Numbered from the stretch's first letter, positions 1 through 8,240 are shown. The stretch: DNA of 12,458 nt from Cudoniella acicularis (GCA_013054445.1 JAAMPI010001596.1:1-12458); one strand, 5' to 3'. The notes: generated from the letters alone by a model not told the origin. Numbers and translations: made by a program.

Positions 1-274
1 CTGCCGACTGCAACAAATTAGCACTCTGGTTTTTTTCGAGGAAGGACGAGAGGAAATGAGGGGATGAAAACTCCTTCCTAGCCATAGAGAATACAAAATT
101 GGGGGGAAGAGACAAAGGAAAAAGTTGGTTACTTATGAGGATAGGGTGGAGGGGCGTTGAAGAGAAGGATTGCGGAGTTTTTTGGGTGTCGACTTGTGGT
201 GTATTGGTGTCCTCTACTGGAGTAGCCATGGCTGTCTTTTCTGGAAGTTCACTTTGTGTTGGCGTAGTGGCCAT
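1..274 (-). CDS. 5' end of an unrecognised minus-strand gene (partial)
   Basis: The frame is open from an ATG at 274 to the left edge on the minus strand. The ATG has a strong fungal context (AGCAAAATGG, A at -3 and G at +4). The first 47 residues are hydrophilic and rich in Thr, Pro, Ser and Gln (starting MATTPTQSELPEK), so the protein begins with a probably disordered tail, with no signal peptide. A plausible intron lies at 132-8, which would make exon 1 274-133 and leave only 7 bases of exon 2 in view. Without splicing the frame also stays open to the edge. No domain is visible and I do not recognise the family. That it is a gene rests on the start context, codon pattern and splice signals; moderate confidence. 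Confidence 0.55.
   Translation of the reverse strand, partial: MATTPTQSELPEKTAMATPVEDTNTPQVDTQKTPQSFSSTPLHPILISNQLFPLSLPPNFVFSMARKEFSSPHFLSSFLEKNQSANLLQSA
8..132 (-). other. Candidate intron in the left-edge gene
   Basis: On the minus strand there is a donor GTAACC at 132, a pyrimidine-rich middle, a branch-like GTGCTAATTTG (CTAAT at 21-17) and acceptor TTGCAG ending at 8. The length is 125 nt. The donor is not the usual GTAAGT or GTATGT, so the 3' end is better supported than the 5' end. The frame is open through it, so splicing cannot be inferred from stop codons. Confidence 0.45.
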
Positions 275-1770
275 TTTGCTTGTCTTGCTCTCTTGATCTT
301 GCCGTTCGTCAATTATCGGTGTCACTCTTGACAACTGTACTTGGTGAAGAGAGTCTTTCTCTTCTTCGTTAGGTGCAGAATAAATTTATATCTGAAAGAG
401 GCTGTGGCAACTCAAGATTTTTTATATATGTTTGCCGAGAAACTCACTCATTCACTCATTCAAGCCACCCTTCTCTGTCCGAATGCTCATGTGAACCAAG
501 TTCCTCCCTCTTTAAACGGACAGCCTTCCATTTTATAAAAGCACACATTGACAATTCACCATTTCCTTCCCGTGCCGCTCAGCGGCACTCCACCCGCCTG
601 ACAACAGCACATTCGTAAAAGTGAGGGGTGTGTCAGTCACTCACCTGACGCCACTGCCACACTTATTCTCGTAAAACACCCCTTCAATAAATTCTGTTTT
701 CTCGTGGCTTGCTTACTCCCGATATCGCGCTTTTCATAGGATGTTCGGAAGGGAAATTCGCTACCGGTGGGGTGGATTGAGCTTGTCAAATGAATGAGAG
801 CGCTCGGAACGGGCGAGCCGCGTTGGTTGTATAACGGTTTTGTGTGATTTAGTTGGTATTAAACTGCTCAAGCTGACACGATTTCCTAAGGTGCAGAAAA
901 GCAAGGAAAGGAAAATCGATATGCGGATGTTTGAAATTTTGAATTGGTCGAATTACTCTGGGGTGGTTGTACAGCAGAAGGATGGTGCTGATTCGCTGGC
1001 AACACGCATGGAGCTGAACGGCACAGGGATACACTTCGTAGTTTCAAGGTCGTTGGTTGGTGTGTGAAGAGGAAGGTGCGAGTGAGACGGGTTTTGTTAG
1101 GTTGAGTCTGTATCTATTTGATCGGATTGGATTGATCGTGTGCGATTACTAAAATGGCGTTTTGAGTGAGGAATCGGAGGGTGCTCCGCGTGTAGCCTGA
1201 TGCTGGGTTCTTGTGTGGAGGAGACTGAGGTCGACCGGAATCGGTCGTTCTTACAACAATATTGTGATTGGTTAAAATAGCACATCGAGAACTGTAGCTA
1301 TCGACAAAGAGGTTCGTGAGGTATAAGAAAGAATTTCCGATGGGACTAAATGAGAAGAAGAAAGTTAGCAAGAATAGAAAATAGCTTCAAGGGTAGAAAA
1401 TAACAGGGAGATATGTTCCAAGTTCCTGCGGAAGATTTCAGAGGTTTAGTTGTAGAAGGAAATGTGATTCGTGGCACCGCGCCCTGTTAAGATTGCGAGA
1501 TTGGTTTGAGTTCGCTACCGGTACTCACTTCTTTCGATCTTCCTGACAGAGTATGTTAGCAAATTTTGTCGAAGATAATAATTAAGCCATGAGCGACGGA
1601 TAGCGTGCTAAACTTGCCAACCCGAGGCTTGGAAGGCTGGTGAAGTGACAAGTGACAAGAGGAGGAAGAAGTAGAGAAACAATTCCACAAACCGTTGCAA
1701 AATCTCAAGATCTAGTGTTGAAGCGTTTCCTCAAGCCGACCAAGAAGTTATTAATTAATTCTTACCCCCC
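275..1770. other. Non-coding: promoter of left-edge gene and 3' flank of apple-domain gene
   Basis: Only short open frames without recognisable motifs occur here. The left part should hold the promoter and leader of the minus-strand gene starting at 274. A perfect palindrome TTTTATAAAA at 531-540 could be its TATA element, though it is about 257 bases upstream of the ATG. The right end (1748-1760) has an ATTAATTAAT run just after the apple gene's stop, suitable for 3' UTR sequence. TTCGCTACCGGT occurs twice (757-768 and 1511-1522). No RNA gene or transposon was recognised. Confidence 0.6.
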
Positions 1771-3291
1771 TTAAATACCGCCATCACCTACGCTCCCCTT
1801 CCACAGCCCCTTAAGCGGCGCTTTAGTAAAACAATCATACCCTGTCTTCTGCTTCCCCTCACTCCAATAGACACCTGTCTTGCCCTCAACGATATTCCCT
1901 GCCAACCACGTATAACTATACGCGCAGTTATTCCCCGTGGTATTCGTGACCCAAGCATAACTAATGCACCCATTTTCGCTATTGCACAACGCCTGACAGT
2001 CCATGACACTATTATATCGGTAGGAAGAAACACCTCCCTGTCCAGGAAGAGGAATCGTAGAGGAGGAACCTTCGACACCACAATCGTTGACGGCCGTGTT
2101 GACGTAAATGCCAGCTTCTCCCGCGAATGGTTCAGTGGAGAGAGTTTGGATCGGCGCGACGCCGAAGCAGGAGCCTTGCTTGGAGGAGAAGAAGAGATCT
2201 GTGTTGCTGGCTACGACTGCGAGTTCAGAAATGCTCGTGCCGTAGAGGACGCAATTTTTGTTGTTGAAGGAGGTAGAGGTGATGTTCCACGAGTAGGCCT
2301 GGCAGAATGTGGTGGATAGACAAGCATACATGCATTCAATCGAGGTGACGAATGACTGTGTTGAGTGGTAAGGCACAACAGACCCAGTTGTTTCAGGGAG
2401 GTGTCCTTGAATATTGCATTCGCTATTTAGTGTTGAAGTGATTGCTGGGATCCCAGCTATTGTAGATGTAGGTTCCTGCCGACGTACTTTAGATGGTATG
2501 GAGGTCGACGAGGAATTCCGGAAGCAAATGTTGTTGATCTTGGCCGAGGAATCGGAAAAGTAAACCCCAGTGCCGGCTTCTGCGACAACCGTGTTTCCCA
2601 AGTAGCTTACATACTCGAAACAAGAATCATCGATGCCTGCTGCTGCAGCAGTCGAGTTGAAGGAATAGGACCTGCATTCTGGAGAGTTTGAGCAATCGTC
2701 TTGGCAGTCGATGATATTATCAAGCGCCCAAGATCTCACGAGACCGCCGTTGGTTACTCGCTTTCCCTCAAAACCACAATCGTCCAACTGGTTATTGATC
2801 CAAACATTCTCTCCCCCAGCAGTAAATTCTTTGGTGGATGTGATGTTCAAGTCAACATAGTTGACGCAGTGTGCCCGTCTTGAATAGAAAAACACGCCTG
2901 TTTTCGCAGGTTCAATTGGCATTGCTGTATTGATATCCGGAAAATTCGACTGGACCTTCACGTTTTGCCATGTGATACAATCTAGAGTCTTGGGGTTCAT
3001 GGAAAAGAAATGACAGTCGCCGTTGTCACACCGCATTTGACAATCCACTACATCAAGAGCTGGATAGTTTGTTCTTTGCATGGTCCAAAATAGGGGTAGA
3101 CTTGAATTGAGTCTTCCCTCGACATGGCAGACCGAGCTTGTGACTGTCGCAATTGGGGGGCGGGTCAAGCTTGTTGTCGCAGGCAGATTTGTTGTCGTAG
3201 TTGAAACAAGAGGAGCTGGGCGAGCAGCTTCCACACTGGCGACCAGCATGGCAACACATCCCAAAACGATCGATAAAACTGATAAAGCCAT
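1771..3291 (-). CDS. Secreted protein with four six-cysteine apple/PAN-like repeats
   Basis: Intronless, 506 residues from the ATG at 3291 (A at -3, G at +4; the frame extends upstream only to a TTG). Residues 1-22 are a signal peptide ending near SVEA-AR, followed by a Thr/Pro-rich linker to about 54. The mature chain has exactly 24 cysteines in four sets of six: C55-84-88-93-105-142; C172-196-200-206-224-256; C292-320-324-330-347-375; C404-432-436-442-456-487. Each repeat has a C-x3-C-x(4-5)-C centre (DCQMRC, DCQDDC, ECMYAC, DCQALC), an aromatic or Ser-rich stretch after it, and most have a GVY/GVF-type strand before the last Cys. This is the layout of PAN/apple domains. Six N-x-S/T sites (N62, 149, 212, 259, 336, 450) suggest glycosylation. 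A KVRR sequence (268-271) between repeats 2 and 3 could be a Kex2 site. There is no membrane anchor or catalytic domain, so a carbohydrate- or protein-binding extracellular role is inferred. Confidence 0.85.
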   Translation of the reverse strand: MALSVLSIVLGCVAMLVASVEAARPAPLVSTTTTNLPATTSLTRPPIATVTSSVCHVEGRLNSSLPLFWTMQRTNYPALDVVDCQMRCDNGDCHFFSMNPKTLDCITWQNVKVQSNFPDINTAMPIEPAKTGVFFYSRRAHCVNYVDLNITSTKEFTAGGENVWINNQLDDCGFEGKRVTNGGLVRSWALDNIIDCQDDCSNSPECRSYSFNSTAAAAGIDDSCFEYVSYLGNTVVAEAGTGVYFSDSSAKINNICFRNSSSTSIPSKVRRQEPTSTIAGIPAITSTLNSECNIQGHLPETTGSVVPYHSTQSFVTSIECMYACLSTTFCQAYSWNITSTSFNNKNCVLYGTSISELAVVASNTDLFFSSKQGSCFGVAPIQTLSTEPFAGEAGIYVNTAVNDCGVEGSSSTIPLPGQGGVSSYRYNSVMDCQALCNSENGCISYAWVTNTTGNNCAYSYTWLAGNIVEGKTGVYWSEGKQKTGYDCFTKAPLKGLWKGSVGDGGI

Positions 3292-4018
3292 GCTAAACAA
3301 TTTGAGATTATTAAGCTTGAACTTTGTGGCTGAGGAGGTCGCGGAAATTATTTCGTCGCAACAAACAAGCTTTGACGGGGATGGCGTTTGCTAAATAATA
3401 TGCGTATGCCCCCGCTGTAAGGGTTGAACTTGTAGGTTGGATAATTGCGATATCGATGGAACATGGCTCGTTCTGGCAAATTTTATCGCACAACAGCCTG
3501 ATGAAAGTTAGTGTAACGTTTAGTCCTCGAACTTTGGTATACGCGACAGATCTGCCTAGAAAACCAATAAATGTTTCGATTCAAGCATCCAGGGTAAATG
3601 TAATACGAACAAAGTCAAGTTTAGCGCAACGGAATGTTCTGACTTACTTCATAACCTGTCAGGCATGGGTAAACCGCATCGTCAAGAATGTTAATAGTTC
3701 GGACGGACTAACGAAAGGTCTGGCGAGGACTTCGCAATGTCCATCGACATTTTTGCATCATCGAAAGTCGGAGGAACATCGAGATAATCTTCCACCTGAC
3801 AAAACAATGTGAGCCCGTGTAGCTGTGGAGAATCCTGGAAAATATCATCGAATGAGTAAAGTAGGTATGTTCGATGACGATATATCTTAGCTATTTTGAT
3901 TGCCCGCTTGGGTAATCTGGCCTCTGTTGGATATTCAAGTTTAAAATTCCATTATGGGTACGGAGTGAGAAATGAATTGTTCCGGGTCAGAAAGAATGCG
4001 GATAAACTGTCACTAGGC

Positions 4019-4059
4019 CAATTAACTCGGATGTCCACGTGGATTGACCGAGTTAATTG
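4019..4059. repeat. Perfect 12-bp inverted repeat around a CACGTG palindrome
   Basis: The left arm CAATTAACTCGG (4019-4030) and right arm CCGAGTTAATTG (4048-4059) are exact reverse complements. The 17-base loop contains a second perfect palindrome, TCCACGTGGA (4034-4043), with the CACGTG E-box at 4036-4041. The two symmetry centres differ by only half a base. It lies about 730 bp upstream of the apple-domain ATG and 860 bp upstream of the 2EXR ATG. It could be a multi-protein regulatory site or a cruciform-forming relic; function is unknown. Confidence 0.8.
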
Positions 4060-4641
4060 CAAAGCTTGCATCAGGCGGCCGACATTGTATGGCTGAAATG
4101 TTGTTGTTTAAGCAGTAAAACCAACCTCGGAGTATACACTTCATATTCACATGACAACATACACCAGCCAGTCTTGACGTTCAAGGGATGCTGGCCAATA
4201 AAAATATTGGACTGTTCGTTCAACGGAAAAGAAGCGACCTGAAGAGTATTGCAACGTTGTAAAATGATTCATACCCCTCCTCAGAAGCATGGTCAAGATA
4301 GTCTCGAGCCTCGTGAACTCGGCGCAAGCGACCGGTGTGGTGCACTAATAAACAACTTGTCAATACCAAAATTGTTTTGAGTGTTGAAAGGAACGGGCAA
4401 AATGTTTATAGCCAAGCGCACGGAACAAGCCTGGGTGCAACTCCATTTGAAAAAGTCTCGGTGCCACGGCTGAGATGACTTTATGTATCGATGTTGAAGG
4501 AAATATCGCTGAAGAAGCGGTGACCTTTCCTGGATTCGGAGATGTACCGAATCCCAGCCTCCACCGCGATGGAGCCGTTGGAAAGATTTCAATAGTGCTG
4601 CATGCAAGACCCGGTAATCAATTCACCCAAATATAAGATGC

Positions 4642-4853
4642 AACATGAACCACCTACTTGTCGCATTGGTGCTGGGGTCGGCGATGCTGGGAGAGATCCG
4701 GAATCCGGCAGGCTCGAGGAAACAAATCCGATGATCGGTGTAGAAAGTGTGTCTTATTGTGAGGTGATGTTCGGGATAAGGAGATGATTTTTTTTCTGGT
4801 GGTGGAACATGAACCACCAGAACTTGATTTTCTGGCTTACGTAACATGAACCC
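4642..4853 (+). repeat. Three short direct repeats AACATGAACC
   Basis: AACATGAACCACC occurs at 4642-4654 and 4806-4818, and AACATGAACC(C) at 4843-4853. All are on the plus strand within about 210 bases, 70-280 bases upstream of the 2EXR gene start. The spacing is uneven, so they are not simple tandem repeats. They may be protein-binding sites for the 2EXR promoter, or chance. Confidence 0.55.
4794..4835. repeat. Alternating inverted repeats (TTCTGG / CCAGAA / TTCTGG)
   Basis: TTCTGGTGGT (4794-4803) pairs perfectly with ACCACCAGAA (4813-4822) across a 9-base loop. The CCAGAA at 4817-4822 can instead pair with TTCTGG at 4830-4835. One strand could therefore form either of two mutually exclusive hairpins. 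The structure sits 88-129 bases upstream of the 2EXR ATG at 4923, in its promoter or leader. Confidence 0.6.
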
Positions 4854-4922
4854 TAACCGGAAGAGGAGCTAGAGGCGAGCCATCACTACTTTAAAGGGTC
4901 AACTTCTCGCGCTGTTCTCTCA

Positions 4923-5789
4923 ATGTCAGCTGGGTGCATCAACATAAACCGTTTAGTATCTCCAAAGACCACGGGGGAACTTATCTCTGCATCTGCTACA
5001 AGAATGGACCTCCCAAACTATACCCACAAAATGCGCGCTAGATTAGGTCGCCCACGAGACTACTGGCGAATAAACACGCTTCATCTGCGCTCAACAACGA
5101 CGCATTCTATTCCAACACAAATAAAGTCACACATGCAATCCGCGCACAATCAGCCTGGCCATGCAGATCGACCAATCCCATTTCTTGACTTGCCAATCGA
5201 GCTTCGGAATCAAATATACGAGTACGCCTTGCATATCGAAAAACCTGTCAAACTACCACGAGAGCTCTACCATGCTTTCACCACCGCGGCAGACCGTCAA
5301 CGCACAATACCCAAAGCCTTAGGTATCTGCCTCGTCAATAAACAAATACACGAGGAATCAACATACATATTATACTCAAAGAATGTATTTGCCTTCTTCG
5401 ATAGCAAGGCTATGTTACAATTTGAACGTTCCATCGGATCTAGAAATCGTTCTCATATCCGGTGTTTGCAGATAAAACTAAGAGGCCTACAATTTTGCAG
5501 TACTGGCGTTCCGTCCGTTATTAAAAATCTTTCTTTGCGATGGGCAGACGTCTTGAGCAGGTCACAACTCCAGGATGTCGCCAAGATGATCTTCGTTGGG
5601 AACGTTCTTCATGTGCCGTCAACGGGTGTTGAGCTCCTTCCGGAACTGGCTGTCGCGGTTATTGACTTCTTCGCTAGATCGAACTTGGATGAAAGGGTTC
5701 CTGCTTTGACGTTGGCGAATTTCACAGCCGAAACCGAGAAAATGTTTCCGGCCCATTGGTCAATTAGCCAGGAACGGTATGACGAATGA
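4923..5789 (+). CDS. 2EXR/F-box-like domain protein
   Basis: Open frame of 288 codons. The recognisable part starts at about residue 86 with PFLDLPIELRNQIYEYAL, the F-box-like start of the 2EXR family that is greatly expanded in filamentous ascomycetes. It continues with ICLVNKQIHEESTYILYSKNVFAF (135-158), the second hallmark block, and a less conserved C-terminal half (about 175-288). The biochemical role of the family is largely unknown; a link to SCF ubiquitin ligases is only suggested by the F-box-like helix. The start is uncertain: the first ATG has a poor context (T at -3), the ATG at 5004 (residue 28) has A at -3 and G at +4, and the ATG at 5133 (residue 71) leaves only about 15 residues before the domain, as is usual for the family. 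Residues 1-70 are basic and look unlike a folded domain, so part of them may be leader. The gene is convergent with gaaC, about 440 bp between stops. Confidence 0.75.
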   Translation: MSAGCININRLVSPKTTGELISASATRMDLPNYTHKMRARLGRPRDYWRINTLHLRSTTTHSIPTQIKSHMQSAHNQPGHADRPIPFLDLPIELRNQIYEYALHIEKPVKLPRELYHAFTTAADRQRTIPKALGICLVNKQIHEESTYILYSKNVFAFFDSKAMLQFERSIGSRNRSHIRCLQIKLRGLQFCSTGVPSVIKNLSLRWADVLSRSQLQDVAKMIFVGNVLHVPSTGVELLPELAVAVIDFFARSNLDERVPALTLANFTAETEKMFPAHWSISQERYDE

Positions 5790-6228
5790 TGCGGCTGTGT
5801 TTGGTGGTTATGCACCGCTATTTTGATGCTTTCTGACGCAGCCATGGGTGTCCAGCTTAGTGGATAAATACCTGATACTTCAGTAGCAAAGGAATATACC
5901 ACAGTTTCTGCAAATATGCCAATGGCGTCGATTCCGACGCGTTCCCCTCAGCTAAGAACGCACCTTGAAGTTTGGTGTCATGATGACAGTGGCAAGGAAT
6001 GACGGAAAAGCTGCCAATTTTCAGATTTTCGCTAATTGCAATACTTATCTTCACAGGGACACTCACTGCACATGTTCTTTTCAAACCATTTATTTCAATT
6101 CCTAGATCAATTTTCATGATTCTTCGTCTAGGTTGATTACCTTACTTCCCAAAATATGCCAGACCGATTCATTCACGCCAAGAAAGAAGGAAACTCATTT
6201 CGTCGTTCACCCAAGATATCTGATCACC
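5790..6228. other. Spacer between convergent 3' ends
   Basis: The 439 bases hold the 3' ends of the 2EXR gene (plus) and gaaC (minus). An 86-codon minus-strand frame (6117-5857) starts with ATG but has no recognisable motif, and it would lie inside the gaaC 3' flank. Nothing else is seen. Confidence 0.5.
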
Positions 6229-7218
6229 CTATAAACTCTTCTCCACGGACATCACTTCCTCAATGCCCTCCTTGATGGCTGTGGTTCGAACCTCGTCCAA
6301 TCTCTTCAGTGGCCGACGTGGAAATCCTCCATATCCATAATAACTCTGGATCGCACTCTTTGTGCCTGCAATGGCGGCTTTGGTCAAGACCCAGTCGCCT
6401 TTGCTCAGAACCTTTTGCAGTGCGAAGGCCTCCTCCTTCTTGCCTTCGGCATACAGATTCCAGACCTTGACGCATACCTTCGGCATGACGTTGGCCCCAC
6501 CGGCAATAATACCACTCCCTCCGCTCACAAGTGTCTGCGCTGTGAAGTCGCACATACCACCAAAAGCCATGTATCCGCTTCCCTCACTGAATGGCGTCTT
6601 CGCATTGGTGGCCAAGGCCACTCTCGTCAACTTTCCTGTATTACCGCAAGTGAACTTGGTGCCGACGATATTGGGGTGTTTCGCAAGGCGAATCAGAAAG
6701 TCAGAGTCCATATCTATTCCGGCCACAGCCCCCGGATAGTTGTACAGTATTATGGGAAGAGGGCTACTATCTGCCACTTCGACAAAATAGTTGTAGATGG
6801 CCTCCTCGTCCATCAAGCCGCGGAAATAACTTGGTGGAAGAAGCAGCACATATTCACCACCTGCCTTCGCAGATTCCTTGATCAACGAGATAGTCCCTCT
6901 GACAGAACCTTCGGTGGCTCCTACCATGATGGTAACCTTGTCGAATCCAGCAGCGTCGAGTGCCTCGCGTGTAGCCTTTGTGACAGCGACTTTCTCCGCG
7001 ATGGAGCAATGGACAGCCTCGCCATTCGACCCCATAGTGACGAGACCGACGAGGCCAGCTTCTGCAAGGCGGACGGCATGGCGCTTGATTGTAGGAATAT
7101 CAAGTTCTTCGGTAACAGGGTCGAAGAATGTCATTGTCGGGGCATATATGCCAGGGAGGAGAGGTCGGCGAGTGCTCGCATGGCCGTTCGTGCCGTTGAC
7201 TCCATTTGTGTGTGCCAT
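6229..7218 (-). CDS. gaaC: 2-keto-3-deoxy-L-galactonate aldolase (L-threo-3-deoxy-hexulosonate aldolase)
   Basis: Intronless, 329 residues; ATG at 7218 in a strong context (AAAAATGG). It is a member of the DapA/NAL class I aldolase (TIM barrel) family. Residues 1-16 are a low-complexity Asn/Gly/Thr tail. GSNGE (63-67) replaces the GTTGE phosphate-loop motif of DHDPS, Tyr159 in ILYNYP is the conserved catalytic tyrosine, and Lys188 in GTKF is the Schiff-base lysine. Length fits the fungal enzyme. In the fungal D-galacturonate pathway the enzyme (GaaC in Aspergillus, LGA1 in Trichoderma/Botrytis) cleaves 2-keto-3-deoxy-L-galactonate to pyruvate and L-glyceraldehyde in the cytosol. Sequence alone cannot separate this from other fungal DapA-like aldolases (e.g. 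4-hydroxy-2-oxoglutarate aldolase-like), but the head-to-head partner is the galacturonate reductase, an arrangement described for this pathway in Aspergillus and Botrytis. Co-regulation by galacturonate is inferred from the shared promoter motif. Confidence 0.85.
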   Translation of the reverse strand: MAHTNGVNGTNGHASTRRPLLPGIYAPTMTFFDPVTEELDIPTIKRHAVRLAEAGLVGLVTMGSNGEAVHCSIAEKVAVTKATREALDAAGFDKVTIMVGATEGSVRGTISLIKESAKAGGEYVLLLPPSYFRGLMDEEAIYNYFVEVADSSPLPIILYNYPGAVAGIDMDSDFLIRLAKHPNIVGTKFTCGNTGKLTRVALATNAKTPFSEGSGYMAFGGMCDFTAQTLVSGGSGIIAGGANVMPKVCVKVWNLYAEGKKEEAFALQKVLSKGDWVLTKAAIAGTKSAIQSYYGYGGFPRRPLKRLDEVRTTAIKEGIEEVMSVEKSL

Positions 7219-7864
7219 TTTTGTTTTTCGAATATATGGAAATGAAACGATTGTATATGTTTGATTGAGAGCTGATGTGAAAGTGGAGGAAGGGTCAATT
7301 TAAGAAGAGTGATGATGAGAATCGACTAAAGAAAGCAGGCCGAGAACGGAAGGTATCTAAGCAAGCAATATATGAAAATGAAAGGGGAGAAGCTCTTTAT
7401 AAAGGAACCTCCAGACCTTGCAGGATTTCCCGGAAAGCAAAATCGTATTACTATGTGTCGAATGGCGGCGACTGGTGGGGGGGGGATGACCGTATAACAT
7501 TATTCCGAAGCAGCTGCTTTTTCTGGGCGCCGCTCTGCTACTTACGTATCGAAAAACGGGTATGATGCCGGCACAGTTGGCCGAAGTCGATGATGCTTCT
7601 CGATCCGTCCAGCCAGCTTGCCGTGGGCTTTCTAGAAGAGGATGCTGCATTGGACAATGGCTACTTCTGGGCAGCGCCGCAGGAGATGCCCTTAGTAAAT
7701 TTGTTCTGTTTGAACTGCCTTCCATGTCGTTGTGAGGGTATAGCAGACGCAGGGCCTTTCGATATGGCTGGGTTGGATTTGCTGCATTGCATTGTGCTGC
7801 GTTTGTTGGACCTGAGGTTGATGGCGGTGGTGGAGCGAGGGTTTATCATGGACGGTGGAATTAA

Positions 7865-7873
7865 TCCACCAAT
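7865..7873 (+). promoter_or_regulatory. Galacturonate-responsive element (GaaR-type site)
   Basis: TCCACCAAT matches the published fungal galacturonate-responsive consensus TYCNCCAAT at all nine positions, and so also the shorter GaaR core CCNCCAA. It lies 647 bp upstream of the gaaC ATG and 883 bp upstream of the gaaA ATG. It ends in CCAAT, so a HAP/CBC complex site could overlap. Binding itself is inferred. Confidence 0.65.
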
Positions 7874-7913
7874 AGGAGGCTTGGGGATGATCATCAGATC
7901 AGCAAGCGATTGC

Positions 7914-7989
7914 GTGGGGTATCAGCGCCCGAAGATGAAGATCTCGCTAGAGGGGAATTTCAGCCTATAATTTAAGGACATGTGCGGGG
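7914..7989 (+). promoter_or_regulatory. Pair of CreA-type sites
   Basis: GTGGGG (7914-7919) and GCGGGG (7984-7989) fit the CreA/Cre1 consensus SYGGRG in its stronger forms. They lie within 120 bp downstream of the galacturonate element. Additional forms are GTGGGG at 7475-7480 and, on the minus strand, 8345-8340. CreA-mediated glucose repression of galacturonate genes is established in Aspergillus niger; action at these sites is inferred. Confidence 0.35.
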
Positions 7990-8117
7990 CAGAAGACCTT
8001 TGAAAGTGCTGCCCAGCAGCCCAGATTTCGCCAGCAGCCAGGCTTGGGACTCATGATCCGCGCTGCAACGCAGTTGGCGATTAATCTGGGAGACCAGTTG
8101 GGTGAGGGACTATGGCA

Positions 8118-8132
8118 CTGGTACTGTACCAG
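8118..8132. repeat. Short perfect palindrome CTGGTAC-T-GTACCAG
   Basis: Seven-base arms with one central base, in the divergent promoter. An ACTGGTA half-site recurs just downstream at about 8137-8143. An inverted repeat this short is expected by chance roughly once in a window of this size, so regulatory meaning is weak. Confidence 0.35.
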
Positions 8133-8200
8133 CTCAACTGGTAACAGGCTGAAGGCAGGAGGGGTGCAAAGGGGGGTCGGTTCTCGTAACGTGACGAGGC

Positions 8201-8240
8201 AGTCACGAAGTCACGAAGTCACGAAGTCACGAAATCACGA
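8201..8240 (+). repeat. Tandem octamer array (AGTCACGA x5)
   Basis: Four perfect copies of AGTCACGA (8201-8232) are followed by a fifth with one change (AATCACGA, 8233-8240). Just upstream is CGTGAC (8190-8195), the reverse complement of the internal GTCACG, followed by GAGGCA. The array is about 515 bp upstream of gaaA and 980 bp upstream of gaaC. It may be a neutral microsatellite-like expansion or a clustered binding site. Confidence 0.85.

Larger units (their letters stand above)
3292..4922. other. 1.6 kb non-coding spacer
   Basis: This stretch lies between two divergently transcribed genes (apple-domain gene on minus, 2EXR gene on plus) and must hold both promoters. The longest open frames (118 codons at 3456-3812 plus, 104 codons at 4293-4607 minus) show no domain, signal peptide or composition that argues for coding. 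Small inverted repeats also occur, for example CCAATA-AAAA-TATTGG at 4195-4210 and CTTGA-CGT-TCAAG at 4173-4185. The two more notable structures are listed separately. Confidence 0.6.

Noticed and set aside
757..1522. TTCGCTACCGGT present twice (757-768 and 1511-1522)
   Set aside because: A few 12-base repeats are expected by chance in 12 kb, and the flanks do not match.
3456..3812. 118-codon plus-strand frame upstream of the apple-domain gene
   Set aside because: No conserved motif or signal, mixed composition, and it lies within the likely promoter region.
5857..6117. 86-codon minus-strand frame between the 2EXR gene and gaaC
   Set aside because: It has an ATG but no motif, and it sits in the 3' flank of gaaC; no support as a gene.
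6280..6300. GGTTCGAACCT resembling a tRNA B-box
   Set aside because: It lies in the gaaC coding sequence; no A-box or cloverleaf was found around it.
6415..7245. 276-codon plus-strand frame antisense to gaaC
   Set aside because: It lies almost wholly opposite a clearly conserved aldolase, has no domain of its own, and is a codon-bias shadow.
7357..7970. Open frames of 122 and 126 codons on opposite strands in the divergent promoter
   Set aside because: They overlap each other and the galacturonate element, lack motifs or signal peptides, and their composition is not protein-like enough to outweigh the promoter reading.
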